DNA of 34,367 bases from contig JAFEER010000275.1 of assembly GCA_018240985.1 (NCBI GenBank), positions 1-34,367 on the forward strand. The letters run 5' to 3'. Made by a program: the position numbers and the translations under genes. The stretch is from Pseudomonadota bacterium (lineage in GTDB: Bacteria; Pseudomonadota; Gammaproteobacteria; Burkholderiales; Burkholderiaceae_C). A model generated the notes under the pieces. It was not told the origin of the DNA, made no database searches, and saw only the letters and a program-made list of their open reading frames with translations. How positions within the stretch are numbered: the stretch's first letter is position 1; each line of letters opens with the position of its first letter. Shown piece after piece: positions 1 through 8,657 of this stretch.

Positions 1-1090
1 CATGCCGGCCGCCGGCAGTGCGCCGCTGGCCCGCGATGAGGCGCCGCAACGCAGGCCCGCAGCGCTGTTCGATGGCCAAGTTCACCAACCAGGCAAGCCC
101 TAGCGACAGCACTATCAGGCCCAGCGAAATCCAGCCCCGGCCGATCGCCGCCACCCATCCCAAGGCCACGGCGGCGTTGAACAACGCATAGCCCGCGTTC
201 TGGTGGATCAGGTACAGCGGATAGGTCAGGCGCCCCATCCATTCGCTGCCGCTGGTAGGCGCGCTCACCTGGGGTGAGTTCGCCAGGCGCAGGAAGGCCG
301 CAAAGAAAACGATGATCAACGCCATCACCGCCAGGTGATTGCGCCCATGCGACAGGCTCAACAAGTTTTGCCAGCCGCCCAGGGTGCCGTTCTCGCGCCA
401 GGCATAGGCGCAGGCGAGCACCAAGGCCAAGCCTATGGCCAGCCGGCGTCGGCGCGTCCAGCCCGACTGCCGCACCAGGAAGAAAAATGCGCCAGACGCA
501 AACAACGGTGCCCAGTGCACATTCAGGTACAGCTGCAAGGGATACATGGGCCGCAGCGCGTTCACGCATGACAGGCCCAGCCACAACAGCAAGATGGTCT
601 CGACGCGCTGCAATTGCCCGAGCGCGATCAGCAGCGCGACCCATAGATAGAAATTGATCTCGCTCGCCAACGACCAATAGGCGCCGTCGATCGCCGGTTG
701 GCCGAACCACGAGGGCACCAGCGTCATGTTGGCCCACCACTGCGCCCACGACTCGAGGTGGAACGGTGCCGACGCAACACTCCACTCGATCAGCACCGTC
801 AGCAGCGCGCAGGCCCAGAACGCCGGCACCAGGCGGGACACGCGCGAGGCCGCGAAAAGCCTCAGGCTCGAATGCTGGGCCGTCATCATGATCACGTAGC
901 CGCTGATCATGAAGAACAGATGCACCCCCAGATAACCATAGGAGGCGATGTCCGACAGCACCGCGATGGGTTGGGTCAGCATCCAGCCCTCCATGGGGCC
1001 CTTGTGGAAGTAGTGGAAAAGCACCACGGCCAGGGCTGCGCCGCCGCGCATGCGATCCAGCACCGCGTCACGCTGCGACACCTGGTTCAT
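1..1090 (-). CDS. Membrane acyltransferase, acyltransferase-3 family (partial, runs off left edge)
   Basis: My reading of the minus strand from the ATG at 1090 gives an open frame to the window edge, about 363 codons with no stop, so the C-terminus is missing. The start MNQVSQRDAVLDRMRGGAAL followed by VVLFHYFHKG is the usual acyltransferase-3 opening (LDxxRGxAxxxVVxxH), and at least eight hydrophobic segments follow, for example YLGVHLFFMISGYVIMM and WVALLIALGQL. The family moves acyl groups, often acetyl, onto sugars of O-antigen, exopolysaccharide or peptidoglycan at the inner membrane. The ATG overlaps the stop of the upstream SGNH hydrolase gene (TGATG), so the two are probably translated together. 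The substrate cannot be told. Confidence 0.85.
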   Translation of the reverse strand, partial: MNQVSQRDAVLDRMRGGAALAVVLFHYFHKGPMEGWMLTQPIAVLSDIASYGYLGVHLFFMISGYVIMMTAQHSSLRLFAASRVSRLVPAFWACALLTVLIEWSVASAPFHLESWAQWWANMTLVPSWFGQPAIDGAYWSLASEINFYLWVALLIALGQLQRVETILLLWLGLSCVNALRPMYPLQLYLNVHWAPLFASGAFFFLVRQSGWTRRRRLAIGLALVLACAYAWRENGTLGGWQNLLSLSHGRNHLAVMALIIVFFAAFLRLANSPQVSAPTSGSEWMGRLTYPLYLIHQNAGYALFNAAVALGWVAAIGRGWISLGLIVLSLGLAWLVNLAIEQRCGPALRRLIAGQRRTAGGRH

Positions 1091-1827
1091 CAGCTTCCCT
1101 CCCTCTGAAACGACGCGCGGATCAGGCTGGCCAGGAGGCGCGAGCCGTCGCTGTTCAGGTGCACGCCGTCGGCTGCCCACCCGATGCCGGCCCATGCGCC
1201 GCGCCCAGGCGTAATGGCGAGAAAGCGCAAGCCACGGGCCGCGCAACGGTCTTGCACGCCCCGGTTGATCAGAGCGATGGCGTCGGGCCAGGGGCCGGCG
1301 CCCGCCGGCTCGGGAATGCCCACGCACAGGGCCGGCACCTGGGCGGGCAGGGCGGCCAGAAGACGGCTCCATGCCGACAGGACGGCACTGGCGCCGGCGC
1401 CTTCAACCAGGTCGTTGGTGCCCGCGCCCAACACGATGCCGCCCGCACGCTGGATCGAAGCGTAGTCGGCGAAGTGATCGGCCAGGCGCCCGGCGGACAG
1501 TCCACCCAGCGCGAAGTTGTGCGCGCGCCCCAGCAGGGAGGCGGGCAGGGCCGCGAGGTGGCTGTCACCGAACAGCAGCACCGTCCCCGGTGCAATCAGC
1601 GCATCCTGCGTGCGGTGCAGGCCCAGCGCCAGGCGCTCGTGTGCGCGCTGGCTCAGGCGTGGACTTTTCTCAAGCGCCTCGAAGCGCCACAGCAGGCCAT
1701 CGACCATCCATGCCGACGACGCCATCGCCGCCAGCAGCAGAAAAAGCACCACACCAAGCACCAGAATCGTAGACAGGCCCAGCCAACAGCCACGGATCAA
1801 GAGGGGGGCAAGGCGGGGCGCATTCAT
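1090..1827 (-). CDS. SGNH/GDSL-family hydrolase with N-terminal membrane anchor
   Basis: A 245-aa protein with one hydrophobic segment near residues 16-38 (LSTILVLGVVLFLLLAAMA), then an SGNH fold. Block I is LLFGDSHLA (nucleophile Ser), block III contains GAGTNDL (oxyanion Asn) and block V is DGVHLN (catalytic Asp and His). The anchor would put the enzyme in the periplasm. SGNH domains next to or fused with acyltransferase-3 proteins usually act in O-acetylation or deacetylation of surface glycans, and here the acyltransferase gene overlaps by one base downstream. I infer a two-gene surface-polysaccharide modification unit. The ribosome binding site before the ATG is weak, so a slightly different start is possible. 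Confidence 0.82.
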   Translation of the reverse strand: MNAPRLAPLLIRGCWLGLSTILVLGVVLFLLLAAMASSAWMVDGLLWRFEALEKSPRLSQRAHERLALGLHRTQDALIAPGTVLLFGDSHLAALPASLLGRAHNFALGGLSAGRLADHFADYASIQRAGGIVLGAGTNDLVEGAGASAVLSAWSRLLAALPAQVPALCVGIPEPAGAGPWPDAIALINRGVQDRCAARGLRFLAITPGRGAWAGIGWAADGVHLNSDGSRLLASLIRASFQREGS

Positions 1828-1865
1828 GGTCTATTCATCCGGCAATTAACGGTTGCAAATACCCC

Positions 1866-1942
1866 GTCATTCCGGCGAAAGCCGGAATCCATGGCTTCCT
1901 TGTCGTGCCGGAGCACTGGATCCCGGCTTTCGCCGGGATGAC
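1866..1942. repeat. REP-like hairpin repeat, copy 1
   Basis: The element begins GTCATTCCGGCGAAAGCCGG and ends CGGCTTTCGCCGGGATGAC, so its ends are inverted copies around a short unrelated core. A second copy lies at 8531-8605. Elements of this type are widespread in betaproteobacterial intergenic DNA. This one lies just upstream of the SGNH gene. In the rest of the gap to 2103 I see only a short ATGATAGCTTAAAGCGCTT piece near 2078, related to the repeat family at 26291. Confidence 0.85.
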
Positions 1943-2103
1943 GATCAACCCTTTGTTGCCGGTTCTATAAAGGCGTGGATGCATACCTGGGTTGTTACTT
2001 CAACTACGGCCGACTCTGCAAAACAGTTTCTCACAATCGAATGCCTGTTGTCCTGCATCAGGGGGGCTGGTTTTACTATTAATATGATAGCTTAAAGCGC
2101 TTG

Positions 2104-2832
2104 TCATATGGGCGTTATACCGCTCCCAGGCAATGCAACGCGGCCGTCACGCAAAGCCTGCATCAGCAGGTCGGGTGTGGTGCGGATATGGGCTTCCAGC
2201 GCCAGCGCGGCGCGCGCTTCCTGGCCCGTCATGGCGAATTGGAAGATCGCGCTGTGCTCGGCGTGCACGTCGCGCACGGCGCCGGGCAGCGCCATGGCAA
2301 AGCTGCGGTAACGCTCGGTGTGGCGCGACAGCAGGCGCAGCACACGCACCGTCCAGGCAGAGGCGTGGCCCGACAGCAGGGCCTCGTGGAATTCCGCGTT
2401 CAGCCGCTCCCAGCGGCGCCGGCGTTCGGGTGCGATGGGTTCTTCGGCCGAGATGGCGGCGAAGGCCTGGCTGACGCGCTCGCGCCATTGGCTGTCGCCG
2501 GCGCGGATCGACTGGCGCAGCGCCATGGTCTCGATCTGCACGCGCAGGTCGGTGATGTCCTCCAGCTCCTCCAGGGCGATGGGCGCGACGCGAAAACCGC
2601 GTTGCCCCTCGGTGACCACCAGTGCGTCGCTGGCCAGGCGCGTGATGGCCTCGCGCAGCGTGCCGGCGCTCACGCCGTAGTCAGTCCTGAGGTGCTCAAC
2701 GCGCAGGCGCTCGCCGGGCCCGAGCTGGCCGGTCACGATGTCATCGCGCAGCTGGGCGTAGGCCTGCTCGATCAGGGTGCGCGCGGACGGTGCCGGGTCG
2801 TCGATGGCGCTCTGGGCGCTGCGTTTGGCCAT
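2104..2832 (-). CDS. GntR-family (FadR/FCD subfamily) regulator, AphS-like
   Basis: A 242-aa protein. Residues about 16-80 form the winged helix-turn-helix (LIEQAYAQLRDDIVTGQLGPG, then YGVSAGTLREAITRL), and residues about 95-230 form the all-helical FCD ligand domain (LRVQIETMALRQSI, then LNAEFHEALL and HIRTTPDLL). It starts 15 bp after the stop of the sigma54 activator gene on the same strand, so the two are probably co-transcribed. In Comamonas testosteroni a GntR repressor, AphS, silences the aph phenol genes. This position and family make a like role probable, as repressor of the hydroxylase operon or its activator, but the role is inferred. The inducer is unknown. Confidence 0.85.
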   Translation of the reverse strand: MAKRSAQSAIDDPAPSARTLIEQAYAQLRDDIVTGQLGPGERLRVEHLRTDYGVSAGTLREAITRLASDALVVTEGQRGFRVAPIALEELEDITDLRVQIETMALRQSIRAGDSQWRERVSQAFAAISAEEPIAPERRRRWERLNAEFHEALLSGHASAWTVRVLRLLSRHTERYRSFAMALPGAVRDVHAEHSAIFQFAMTGQEARAALALEAHIRTTPDLLMQALRDGRVALPGSGITPI

Positions 2833-2847
2833 GGTCGGTATGCGTCG

Positions 2848-4548
2848 TCAGGATTCGCGCAGTTTGTTCAGGCGGTAGCTCAGCTGCGGGCGCGTCAGGC
2901 CCAGCAGGCGCGCGGCGGCGGCCAGGTTGCCCTGGTGGCGTGCCACGGCTTCCTCGATCAGCTGCGTCTCCAGCGCCGGCAGGTCTAACGGCTGCGCCAG
3001 CAACTGCGCCAGCAGCTGCGCGTGGCAGGCCGGAGCCTGCGCCTGGCCCAGGCGGCCGCTGGGCTGCAGCTGGTGCGCGGGTGCCATGGGCGGGGCGTTG
3101 GCGCCGTCGGGGAACAGCTGCTCCACCTGCACGGGCTGGCCGGCCTCGGCCAGGATCACGCTGCGCTCCACCAGGTTCTCCAGCTCGCGCACATTGCCCG
3201 GCCAGGCGTAGCTGTGCAGCGCGTGCAGCGCGCGGTCGGAAAAACCGCTGACATGCTTGTCGTGCTGCAGCGCAAAGCGCTGCAGCAGATGCTGGGCGAA
3301 GGGCTCTATGTCGTCCTGGCGCTCGCGCAGCGGCGGTATGCGGATCGGGTACACGTGGATGCGGTAGTACAGATCCTGGCGAAAGCGCCCGGCACGCACC
3401 GCCTCCATCAAATCCACATGCGTGGCGCAGACCAGGCGCACGTCCACCTGGCGCGGCTGGGCGGCGCCCAGGCGCTCGATCTGCCCGTCCTGCAGCACGC
3501 GCAGCAGCTTGGCCTGGGCCGGCAGGGGCAGTTCGCCCAGCTCGTCGAGGAACAGCGTGCCGCCATGGGCGCGTTCGAAGCGCCCGGCGCGAGCCGCGTC
3601 GGCGCCGGTGTAGGCGCCTTTCTCGGTGCCGAACAGTTCGGACTCCACCAGCTCGCCTGGCAGCGCCGCGCAGTTCACCGCGACAAAGGGCTTGGCGGCG
3701 CGCGGGCCCAAGGCGTGCAGAGCGCGCGCAAAGCGTTCCTTGCCTACGCCGGTCTCACCCGTGAGCAGTACCGTGACCTGCGTACCCGCCGCCTTGCGCA
3801 GCAGCTGCGTGGCGGCGTTGAACCCGGTGGAGCGTCCGATGAGCTGGCCCAGGGCGTCGGCCGGTGCTTCGGGGCGGTCTTCGGCGGGCATGGGTGCGGG
3901 CCATGCGGGCAGGCTGCGCAGGCTGGCGTGGTCGGGCAGGGCGTCGGGGGCGTAGTCGCGCGCCAGGTCGGCGGCGTCGGGCCAGGCATCGAGCACGCGC
4001 CCCTCGATGCGGCAATGCGCGGCGCCACAGGCGGTGCAGGCGACTTCCTTGAAGAGCACGGGCCGCCCCATGAAGGCGCTGGTATAGCCCGAGGCGTAGC
4101 CCAGCAGCGTCCAGCACACGGGTTCGCTCTGCGCGCCGAAGTCGCGCAGGTGCGTCTCCACCTCCCAGGAATGCTGCCAGTCGAAGGTGCCGTGGAAATG
4201 CCCGCTGGCGGTGTCGATCTCCAGCAGCTTGGGCGTGACCTGCACCGCGCCCTGCAGCATGTGCAGCTGCGGGCCGACGCTGAACATGGCAAACACGTCC
4301 GCCTGCGGGCGCAGCTGGCGCGCCAGCGCCGCGTCGCGCTCGCCCGCGGCGTAGCCCACGCGCATCAACAGGCGGCGCGCAGCCGTGGGCCCCAGGGTGT
4401 GCATGAGCTCACGCCGCCATATGCCCAGCGAGCCCGCGTGCATCAGCACCATGCGCTGGCCTGCCAGCCAGATGCGGCCATCGGCCGCGGAGAACTGGAT
4501 CTGGCGGCGCAAGTCGGCGTCGGAGGGCATGGCGGGTAGCTGCGGCAT
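2848..4548 (-). CDS. dmpR: Phenol-responsive sigma54-dependent activator (DmpR/XylR/AphR family)
   Basis: A 566-aa protein with the full family layout: XylR_N sensor with V4R domain (about 15-200), linker, AAA+ domain (about 235-465) and a Fis-type helix-turn-helix (about 540-566, [17 protein letters not shown]). Walker A is GETGVGK (264-270), the sigma54-contact loop is GAYTGA (311-316, Tyr in place of the common Phe) and Walker B is TLFLDE (331-336). H96 and W124 fall where MopR uses H106 and W134 to bind phenol, and C145, E168, C171 and C179 match its zinc site C155, E178, C181 and C189 at a constant offset of 10. This strongly supports direct sensing of a phenol. It is divergent from dmpK and most likely drives dmpKLMNOP. 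Confidence 0.93.
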   Translation of the reverse strand: MPQLPAMPSDADLRRQIQFSAADGRIWLAGQRMVLMHAGSLGIWRRELMHTLGPTAARRLLMRVGYAAGERDAALARQLRPQADVFAMFSVGPQLHMLQGAVQVTPKLLEIDTASGHFHGTFDWQHSWEVETHLRDFGAQSEPVCWTLLGYASGYTSAFMGRPVLFKEVACTACGAAHCRIEGRVLDAWPDAADLARDYAPDALPDHASLRSLPAWPAPMPAEDRPEAPADALGQLIGRSTGFNAATQLLRKAAGTQVTVLLTGETGVGKERFARALHALGPRAAKPFVAVNCAALPGELVESELFGTEKGAYTGADAARAGRFERAHGGTLFLDELGELPLPAQAKLLRVLQDGQIERLGAAQPRQVDVRLVCATHVDLMEAVRAGRFRQDLYYRIHVYPIRIPPLRERQDDIEPFAQHLLQRFALQHDKHVSGFSDRALHALHSYAWPGNVRELENLVERSVILAEAGQPVQVEQLFPDGANAPPMAPAHQLQPSGRLGQAQAPACHAQLLAQLLAQPLDLPALETQLIEEAVARHQGNLAAAARLLGLTRPQLSYRLNKLRES

Positions 4549-4598
4549 GGGGAAATTATCGATAAACCATGCGGATTCGCAACCCGGGCTTCTCTGGA

Positions 4599-4645
4599 TT
4601 TATCAAATCGTCAAATCCCTGGGGGAGCGCTTTATCAAATCATCA
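4599..4645 (+). promoter_or_regulatory. Putative upstream activating sequences (two sites)
   Basis: TTTATCAAATCGTCA at 4599 and TTTATCAAATCATCA at 4631 differ at one base and are 32 bp apart, three helical turns. They resemble the TTGATCAA-type half-sites of XylR/DmpR operators. They lie about 120-170 bp before the candidate -24/-12 element, the usual distance for enhancer-like sites, and the stretch between is AT-rich enough to bend. A perfect palindrome TTATCGATAA at about 4557-4566 touches the start of the activator gene and could serve autoregulation. Assignment to the activator is inferred. Confidence 0.55.
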
Positions 4646-4766
4646 TGCTGCGTCGCAATATCTTGACGGAGATCCCGGTGAACACAGGCATTCAGTGTGC
4701 CAAGGAAGGGGGATTTTTAGGTGTTTACCCGAAATTATCGAGATTTCTGGTGTTCGCGCCGCACCC

Positions 4767-4782
4767 TGGCACGGCCCGTGCA
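4767..4782 (+). promoter_or_regulatory. Candidate sigma54 (-24/-12) promoter of dmpK
   Basis: TGGCACGGCCCGTGCA matches the sigma54 consensus TGGCACRNNNNTTGCW at all fixed positions but one (G for the first T of TTGC). It holds the invariant GG and GC with ten bases between them. The expected start of transcription is about 4793, one base before the dmpK ATG, so the mRNA would have almost no leader. A poorer GG-N10-GC match starts near 4749. Confidence 0.5.
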
Positions 4783-4793
4783 ATACCCCTGGC

Positions 4794-5081
4794 ATGAGCA
4801 CGCAAGCCCCCCCCGAAGATCGCTGGGACGTCCAGCGCCGTTTCATTCGCATCGTGCAGGAGCACGACAACGGCATGGTGGAGTTCGAGTTCGCCGTGGG
4901 CGAGCCCGAGCTGTTCGTCGAAATGCTGATGCCGCGCGCGCAGTTCGAGGATTTCTGCGCCACGCAGGCCGTCACGCCCACCCATGGCCGATTGCCCGAG
5001 GCCGCAGCGGGCAGCGATGCCCACGAGTGGGACTGGAGCCTGCGCGATGCGCGTGAGCGCCACTTTCGCCACGAGCCCTGA
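4794..5081 (+). CDS. dmpK: Phenol hydroxylase assembly protein DmpK (P0)
   Basis: A 95-aa protein beginning MSTQAPPEDRWDVQRRFIRI, with the family core VEFEFAVGEPELFVEMLMP followed by FEDFC. DmpK is the small extra subunit of phenol hydroxylases. It is not needed for turnover but helps load iron into or activate the oxygenase. It is the first gene of the hydroxylase operon. The frame is open further upstream, but that part reads through the control region and is not protein-like. The ATG used here has no clear Shine-Dalgarno sequence and lies beside the candidate sigma54 promoter. dmpL follows after 51 bp. Confidence 0.9.
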   Translation: MSTQAPPEDRWDVQRRFIRIVQEHDNGMVEFEFAVGEPELFVEMLMPRAQFEDFCATQAVTPTHGRLPEAAAGSDAHEWDWSLRDARERHFRHEP

Positions 5082-5132
5082 TTCTTTTTTTCCACCCACT
5101 GCACTGCCAAACCCCTAGAGGAGACATAGCCC

Positions 5133-6131
5133 ATGCAAATCGACCTGCGCACCGTCAGCATCACCCCGCTGCGGCAGACCTACGACCACATCGCCGCCCG
5201 GCTGGGCGCGGACAAACCGGCCTCGCGCTACATCGAGGGCACGATGGACGTGCAGCCTGAGGCCAACTTCCACTACCGCCCGACCTGGGATCCGGAGCAC
5301 GAGCTGTTCGACAAGCGCCGCACCCGCCTGGTGATGAAAGATTGGTACGCGCTGAAAGACCCGCGCCAGTTCTACTACGGCACCTACACCCAGGCGCGCG
5401 CGCGCATGCAGGAGGTGGCCGAGGCGGACTTTGAGTTTGTCGAAACCCGTGGCCTGGCCGAGCGCTACGACGATGCCGCCCGCCGCAAGGCGCTGGACTT
5501 CTACGTGCCGCTGCGCCATGTGGCCTGGAGCGCGAACATGAACGGCTCCTTCCAATGTGCCTACGGCTACGGCGCGGCCATCACCCAGCCCTGCCTGTAT
5601 GCGGGCATGGATCAGCTGGGCATTGCCCAGTACCTGACGCGCCTGGGCCTGCTGCTGGGCGATCAGCTGGAGCTGGAGGCCGGCAAGAAAGCCTGGCTGG
5701 ACGCGCCGGCCTGGCAGCCGCTGCGCCGCCTGGTGGAAGACACCTGGGTGATGAAGGACTGGTTCGAGCTGTTCGTGGCGCAGAACGTGGCGCTGGACGG
5801 CGTGCTGTTCGCCCTGGCCTACAAGGAAGTCGATCAGGCGCTGAGCGACCAGGCCGGCCCGGTGGTGTCCATGCTGACGCGCTTTCAGGCCGAGTGGACG
5901 CAGGACGCCAACAAGTGGGTGGACTCCGTCATCAAAACGGCCGCCGCCGAGAGCGCCGACAACAAGGAACTGCTGAGCGGCTGGTACGCCCACTGGCGTG
6001 CCCGCGTGCAGGAGGCCCTGGCTCCCGTCGCCGCGTTGGGCCTGGGCGATGCGGGCGCAGCCGCGCTGGAGCGCAGCGTCGCCATGCTGGATGCGCGCAT
6101 GGCCAAGGCCGGCCTGGCCATCCCGGCCTGA
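5133..6131 (+). CDS. dmpL: Phenol hydroxylase oxygenase beta subunit DmpL (P1)
   Basis: A 332-aa protein preceded by a strong GAGGAG. It is the carboxylate-bridged diiron-family beta subunit, which keeps the fold but lacks the iron ligands. Recognisable parts are FHYRPTWDPEHELFDKRRT, RQFYYGTYTQARARMQE and QCAYGYGAAITQPC. With DmpN and DmpO it forms the (alpha-beta-gamma)2 oxygenase that hydroxylates phenol to catechol in the cytoplasm. Its length is normal for the family. It lies between dmpK and dmpM (30 bp downstream) in the usual order. Confidence 0.95.
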   Translation: MQIDLRTVSITPLRQTYDHIAARLGADKPASRYIEGTMDVQPEANFHYRPTWDPEHELFDKRRTRLVMKDWYALKDPRQFYYGTYTQARARMQEVAEADFEFVETRGLAERYDDAARRKALDFYVPLRHVAWSANMNGSFQCAYGYGAAITQPCLYAGMDQLGIAQYLTRLGLLLGDQLELEAGKKAWLDAPAWQPLRRLVEDTWVMKDWFELFVAQNVALDGVLFALAYKEVDQALSDQAGPVVSMLTRFQAEWTQDANKWVDSVIKTAAAESADNKELLSGWYAHWRARVQEALAPVAALGLGDAGAAALERSVAMLDARMAKAGLAIPA

Positions 6132-6161
6132 GGCGCCAGTTTCTCATTCAGGAGTATCGGA

Positions 6162-6431
6162 ATGTCCAACGTATTCATTGCCTTCCAGAAGAACGAAGAG
6201 TCCCGCGCCATCGTCAACGCCATCCTGGCCGACAACCCCGCGGCCATCGTCAATGACCAGCCGGCGATGGTGAAGATCGACGTGCCCGGGCGCATGGTGA
6301 TCCGCAAAAGCACCATCGAAGAAGAAATCGGGCGCGACTTCGATTTGCAGGAAATGCAGATTCACCTCATCACCATGAGCGGCAACGTCGATGAAACCGA
6401 CGAAGAGTTCACCCTGTGCTGGAACCAGTGA
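6162..6431 (+). CDS. dmpM: Phenol hydroxylase effector (coupling) protein DmpM (P2)
   Basis: An 89-aa cofactor-free protein of the MmoB/DmpM family: MSNVFIAFQKNEESRAIVNA at the N-terminus, then PAMVKIDVPGRMVIRK and an acidic C-terminal part. It binds the oxygenase and controls access of substrate and oxygen to the diiron site. A Shine-Dalgarno-like CAGGAG lies before the ATG. The order L-M-N matches other phenol hydroxylase operons. Confidence 0.95.
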   Translation: MSNVFIAFQKNEESRAIVNAILADNPAAIVNDQPAMVKIDVPGRMVIRKSTIEEEIGRDFDLQEMQIHLITMSGNVDETDEEFTLCWNQ

Positions 6432-6473
6432 CCCCAGCCCCCGCCAGACATAGCACACACAAGGAGATTCACC

Positions 6474-8021
6474 ATGGACATGAAAGTCAACAAAAAGCTC
6501 GGCCTCAAGGAGCGCTACAACCTCATGACGCGCGACCTGGCCTGGACGCCTACCTACCAGTCCGTCAAGGATGCATACCCGCAGGTGGAGTACGAGGGCA
6601 TCAAGATCCACGACTGGGACAAGTTTGAAGACCCCTTCCGCATGACGATGGACTCGTACTGGAAGTACCAGGCCGAGAAGGAGCGCAAGCTCTACGCCAT
6701 CATCGACGCCTTCACGCAGAACAACGGCCACCTGGGCGTGACCGATGCGCGCTACATCAACTCGCTCAAGCTGTTCCTGACCGGCATCAGCCCCAACGAA
6801 TACATGGCGCACCGCGGCTTTGCCCGCATGGGGCGCGAGTTCCCAGGCGCCGGCCCGCGGGTGGCTTGCCAGATGCAGGCGATCGATGAAATCCGCCACG
6901 CGCAGACGCAGATCCACAGCCTGTCCAACTACAACAAGCACTACAACGGCTTCCAGAACTGGCACCACCAGCACGACCGCGTGTGGTTCCTGTCGGTGCC
7001 CAAGAGCTTCTTTGACGATGCGCTCACGGCCGGCCCGTTCGAGTTCATGATCGCCATCGGCTTTGCGTTCGAATACGTGCTGACCAACCTGCTGTTCGTG
7101 CCCTTCATCAGCGGCGCTGCCTACAACGGCGACATGGGTGCCATGGCCTTCGGCTTCTCGGCGCAGTCCGACGAATCGCGCCACATGACGCTGGGGCTGG
7201 AGATCATCAAGTTCGTCCTGGAGCAAGACCCGGACAACCTGCCCATCGTGCAAGCCTGGCTGGACAAATGGTTCTGGCGCGGCTACCGCGTGCTGACCCT
7301 GGTGGCCATGATGATGGACTACATGCTGCCCAAGCGCGTGATGAGCTGGAAGGAGGCCTGGGAGGTGTATGCCGAGCAGAACGGCGCCGCCCTGTTCAAC
7401 GACCTGGCCCGCTACGGCATCACCGTGCCCAAGGGCTGGGAACAGGCCTGCAAGGACAAGGATCACCTCAGCCACCAGGCCTGGAACGTGTTCTACAACT
7501 ACGGCGCCGCCGCCCCCTTCCACACCTGGGCGCCCAGCGAGAAGGACATGGAGTGGCTGTCTGCCAAGTACCCCGACAGCTTCGACAAGTACTACCGTCC
7601 GCTGTGGACGCACTACAACCAGCAGCAGGCCGAGGGCAAGCGCTTCTACAGCAGCACCCTGCCCATGCTGTGCCAGGTCTGCCAGGTGCCGATGTTCTAC
7701 ACCGAGCCCGACGACCCCACAAAAATAGCCTACCGCGAAACCGAGTACCAGGGCATGAAGTACCACTGCTGCTCCGACGGCTGCCTGCACATCTTCGAGA
7801 ACGAACCCGAGAAGTACACCCAGGCCTGGCTGCCGGTGCACCAGATTTACCAGGGCAACTGCTTCCCCGAGGACGTGGACCCGACCAAGCCCGACTTCAA
7901 CGCTCTGGCCGAGGTGCTGCGCTGGTACAAGATTACCCAGGGGCAGGACAACATGGACTACGCCGACTCGCCGGACAAGAAAAACTTTGAAACCTGGCGT
8001 GCCCAGGCCACCGGCAACTAA
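6474..8021 (+). CDS. dmpN: Phenol hydroxylase oxygenase alpha subunit DmpN (P3), diiron catalytic subunit
   Basis: A 515-aa protein with both diiron motifs, DEIRH (138-142) and DESRH (233-237). By comparison with methane and toluene monooxygenases the iron ligands are E109, E139, H142, E200, E234 and H237, with the spacing expected. All are present, so the enzyme should be active. The C-terminal part has a Cys-rich, zinc-finger-like YHS region (CQVCQVPMFY, then YHCCSDGCLHIFE), normal for phenol hydroxylases. A clear AAGGAG precedes the ATG. It hydroxylates phenol, and usually cresols, in the ortho position, using electrons from DmpP. Confidence 0.97.
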   Translation: MDMKVNKKLGLKERYNLMTRDLAWTPTYQSVKDAYPQVEYEGIKIHDWDKFEDPFRMTMDSYWKYQAEKERKLYAIIDAFTQNNGHLGVTDARYINSLKLFLTGISPNEYMAHRGFARMGREFPGAGPRVACQMQAIDEIRHAQTQIHSLSNYNKHYNGFQNWHHQHDRVWFLSVPKSFFDDALTAGPFEFMIAIGFAFEYVLTNLLFVPFISGAAYNGDMGAMAFGFSAQSDESRHMTLGLEIIKFVLEQDPDNLPIVQAWLDKWFWRGYRVLTLVAMMMDYMLPKRVMSWKEAWEVYAEQNGAALFNDLARYGITVPKGWEQACKDKDHLSHQAWNVFYNYGAAAPFHTWAPSEKDMEWLSAKYPDSFDKYYRPLWTHYNQQQAEGKRFYSSTLPMLCQVCQVPMFYTEPDDPTKIAYRETEYQGMKYHCCSDGCLHIFENEPEKYTQAWLPVHQIYQGNCFPEDVDPTKPDFNALAEVLRWYKITQGQDNMDYADSPDKKNFETWRAQATGN

Positions 8022-8047
8022 ATAGCACGACAAAAAGGAGAACACCC

Positions 8048-8404
8048 ATGGCTGTCAAATCCCTTGGCAATTACAACTTTGCCCCCAAGGACACGGTGGA
8101 CAAATTCCCCGCGCCGCTGCTGTACATCGGCTGGGAAGACCACAAAATGCTGTGCAACCCGTACTGTGTCCCGATGCCGTCAGCCACGAAGTTCGGTGAA
8201 CTGGTGCAGGGCGTACTACCCGGCATGTACGGCGTACACCCGGACTTCGCCCACATCGAATGGGACAAGGCCGAATGGTTCATGTCGGGCAAACCCTTTA
8301 CGCCCGACATGGACAAAACCCTGGCCGAACACGGCATCGGCCACAAGAGCGTGATCCGCTTTCGCACCCCGGGCCTGACGGGCCTGGCGGGTTCCTGCTT
8401 CTGA
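8048..8404 (+). CDS. dmpO: Phenol hydroxylase oxygenase gamma subunit DmpO (P4)
   Basis: A 118-aa protein starting MAVKSLGNYNFAPKDTVDKF, with the family segment LYIGWEDHKMLCNPYCVP and a C-terminal FRTPGLTGLAGSCF. It is the small third subunit of the oxygenase and holds the alpha-beta assembly together. It starts 26 bp after dmpN behind AAAAGGAGAA. The next gene, dmpP, is 253 bp away, far more than the 26-51 bp elsewhere in this operon. Confidence 0.94.
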   Translation: MAVKSLGNYNFAPKDTVDKFPAPLLYIGWEDHKMLCNPYCVPMPSATKFGELVQGVLPGMYGVHPDFAHIEWDKAEWFMSGKPFTPDMDKTLAEHGIGHKSVIRFRTPGLTGLAGSCF

Positions 8405-8439
8405 GGCGGCTTCAGGCGGCAGTGGTTTTGGATAAAACT

Positions 8440-8605
8440 GCATTGAAACCATTGCCTGATAAGCGCTAACAGCTATTAATTTTGCCTGATTAGCGACATG
8501 TCTCAGAAAGCGCGTGGCATCAATCACCACGTCATTCCGGCGAAAGCCGGAATCCAGACGCCCGCCCAGGTCACAACGGTAGATTCCGGCCTTCGCCGGA
8601 ATGAC
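8440..8605. repeat. Stack of three intergenic repeat types between dmpO and dmpP
   Basis: The 253-bp gap holds three repeats in a row. First, about 8449-8478, comes an inverted copy of the GATAGCTG..GCGCTT family (CTGATAAGCGCTAACAGCTA). Next, about 8486-8508, is a lone terminus of the MITE-like family (GATTAGCGACATGTCTCAGA, as at 30811). Last, 8531-8605, is the second copy of the GTCATTCCGGCGAAAGCCGG hairpin found at 1866-1942. I see no gene in the gap. The strong hairpin before dmpP may lower or separate expression of the reductase. Confidence 0.75.
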
Positions 8606-8657
8606 GGTGATCTGAGGAATGTTCCTAATCAAGTAAATTTGTTTTTGCGAGACTGCC

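Noticed and set aside
3616-3633. GAYTGA loop as a sign of a dead sigma54 activator
   Set aside because: Tyr for Phe occurs in working members of the family, and Walker A, Walker B and the HTH are intact.
6144-8045. 633-codon open frame on the minus strand
   Set aside because: Complement of dmpM and dmpN, with no family signature and no ribosome site; the sense strand has clear diiron motifs.
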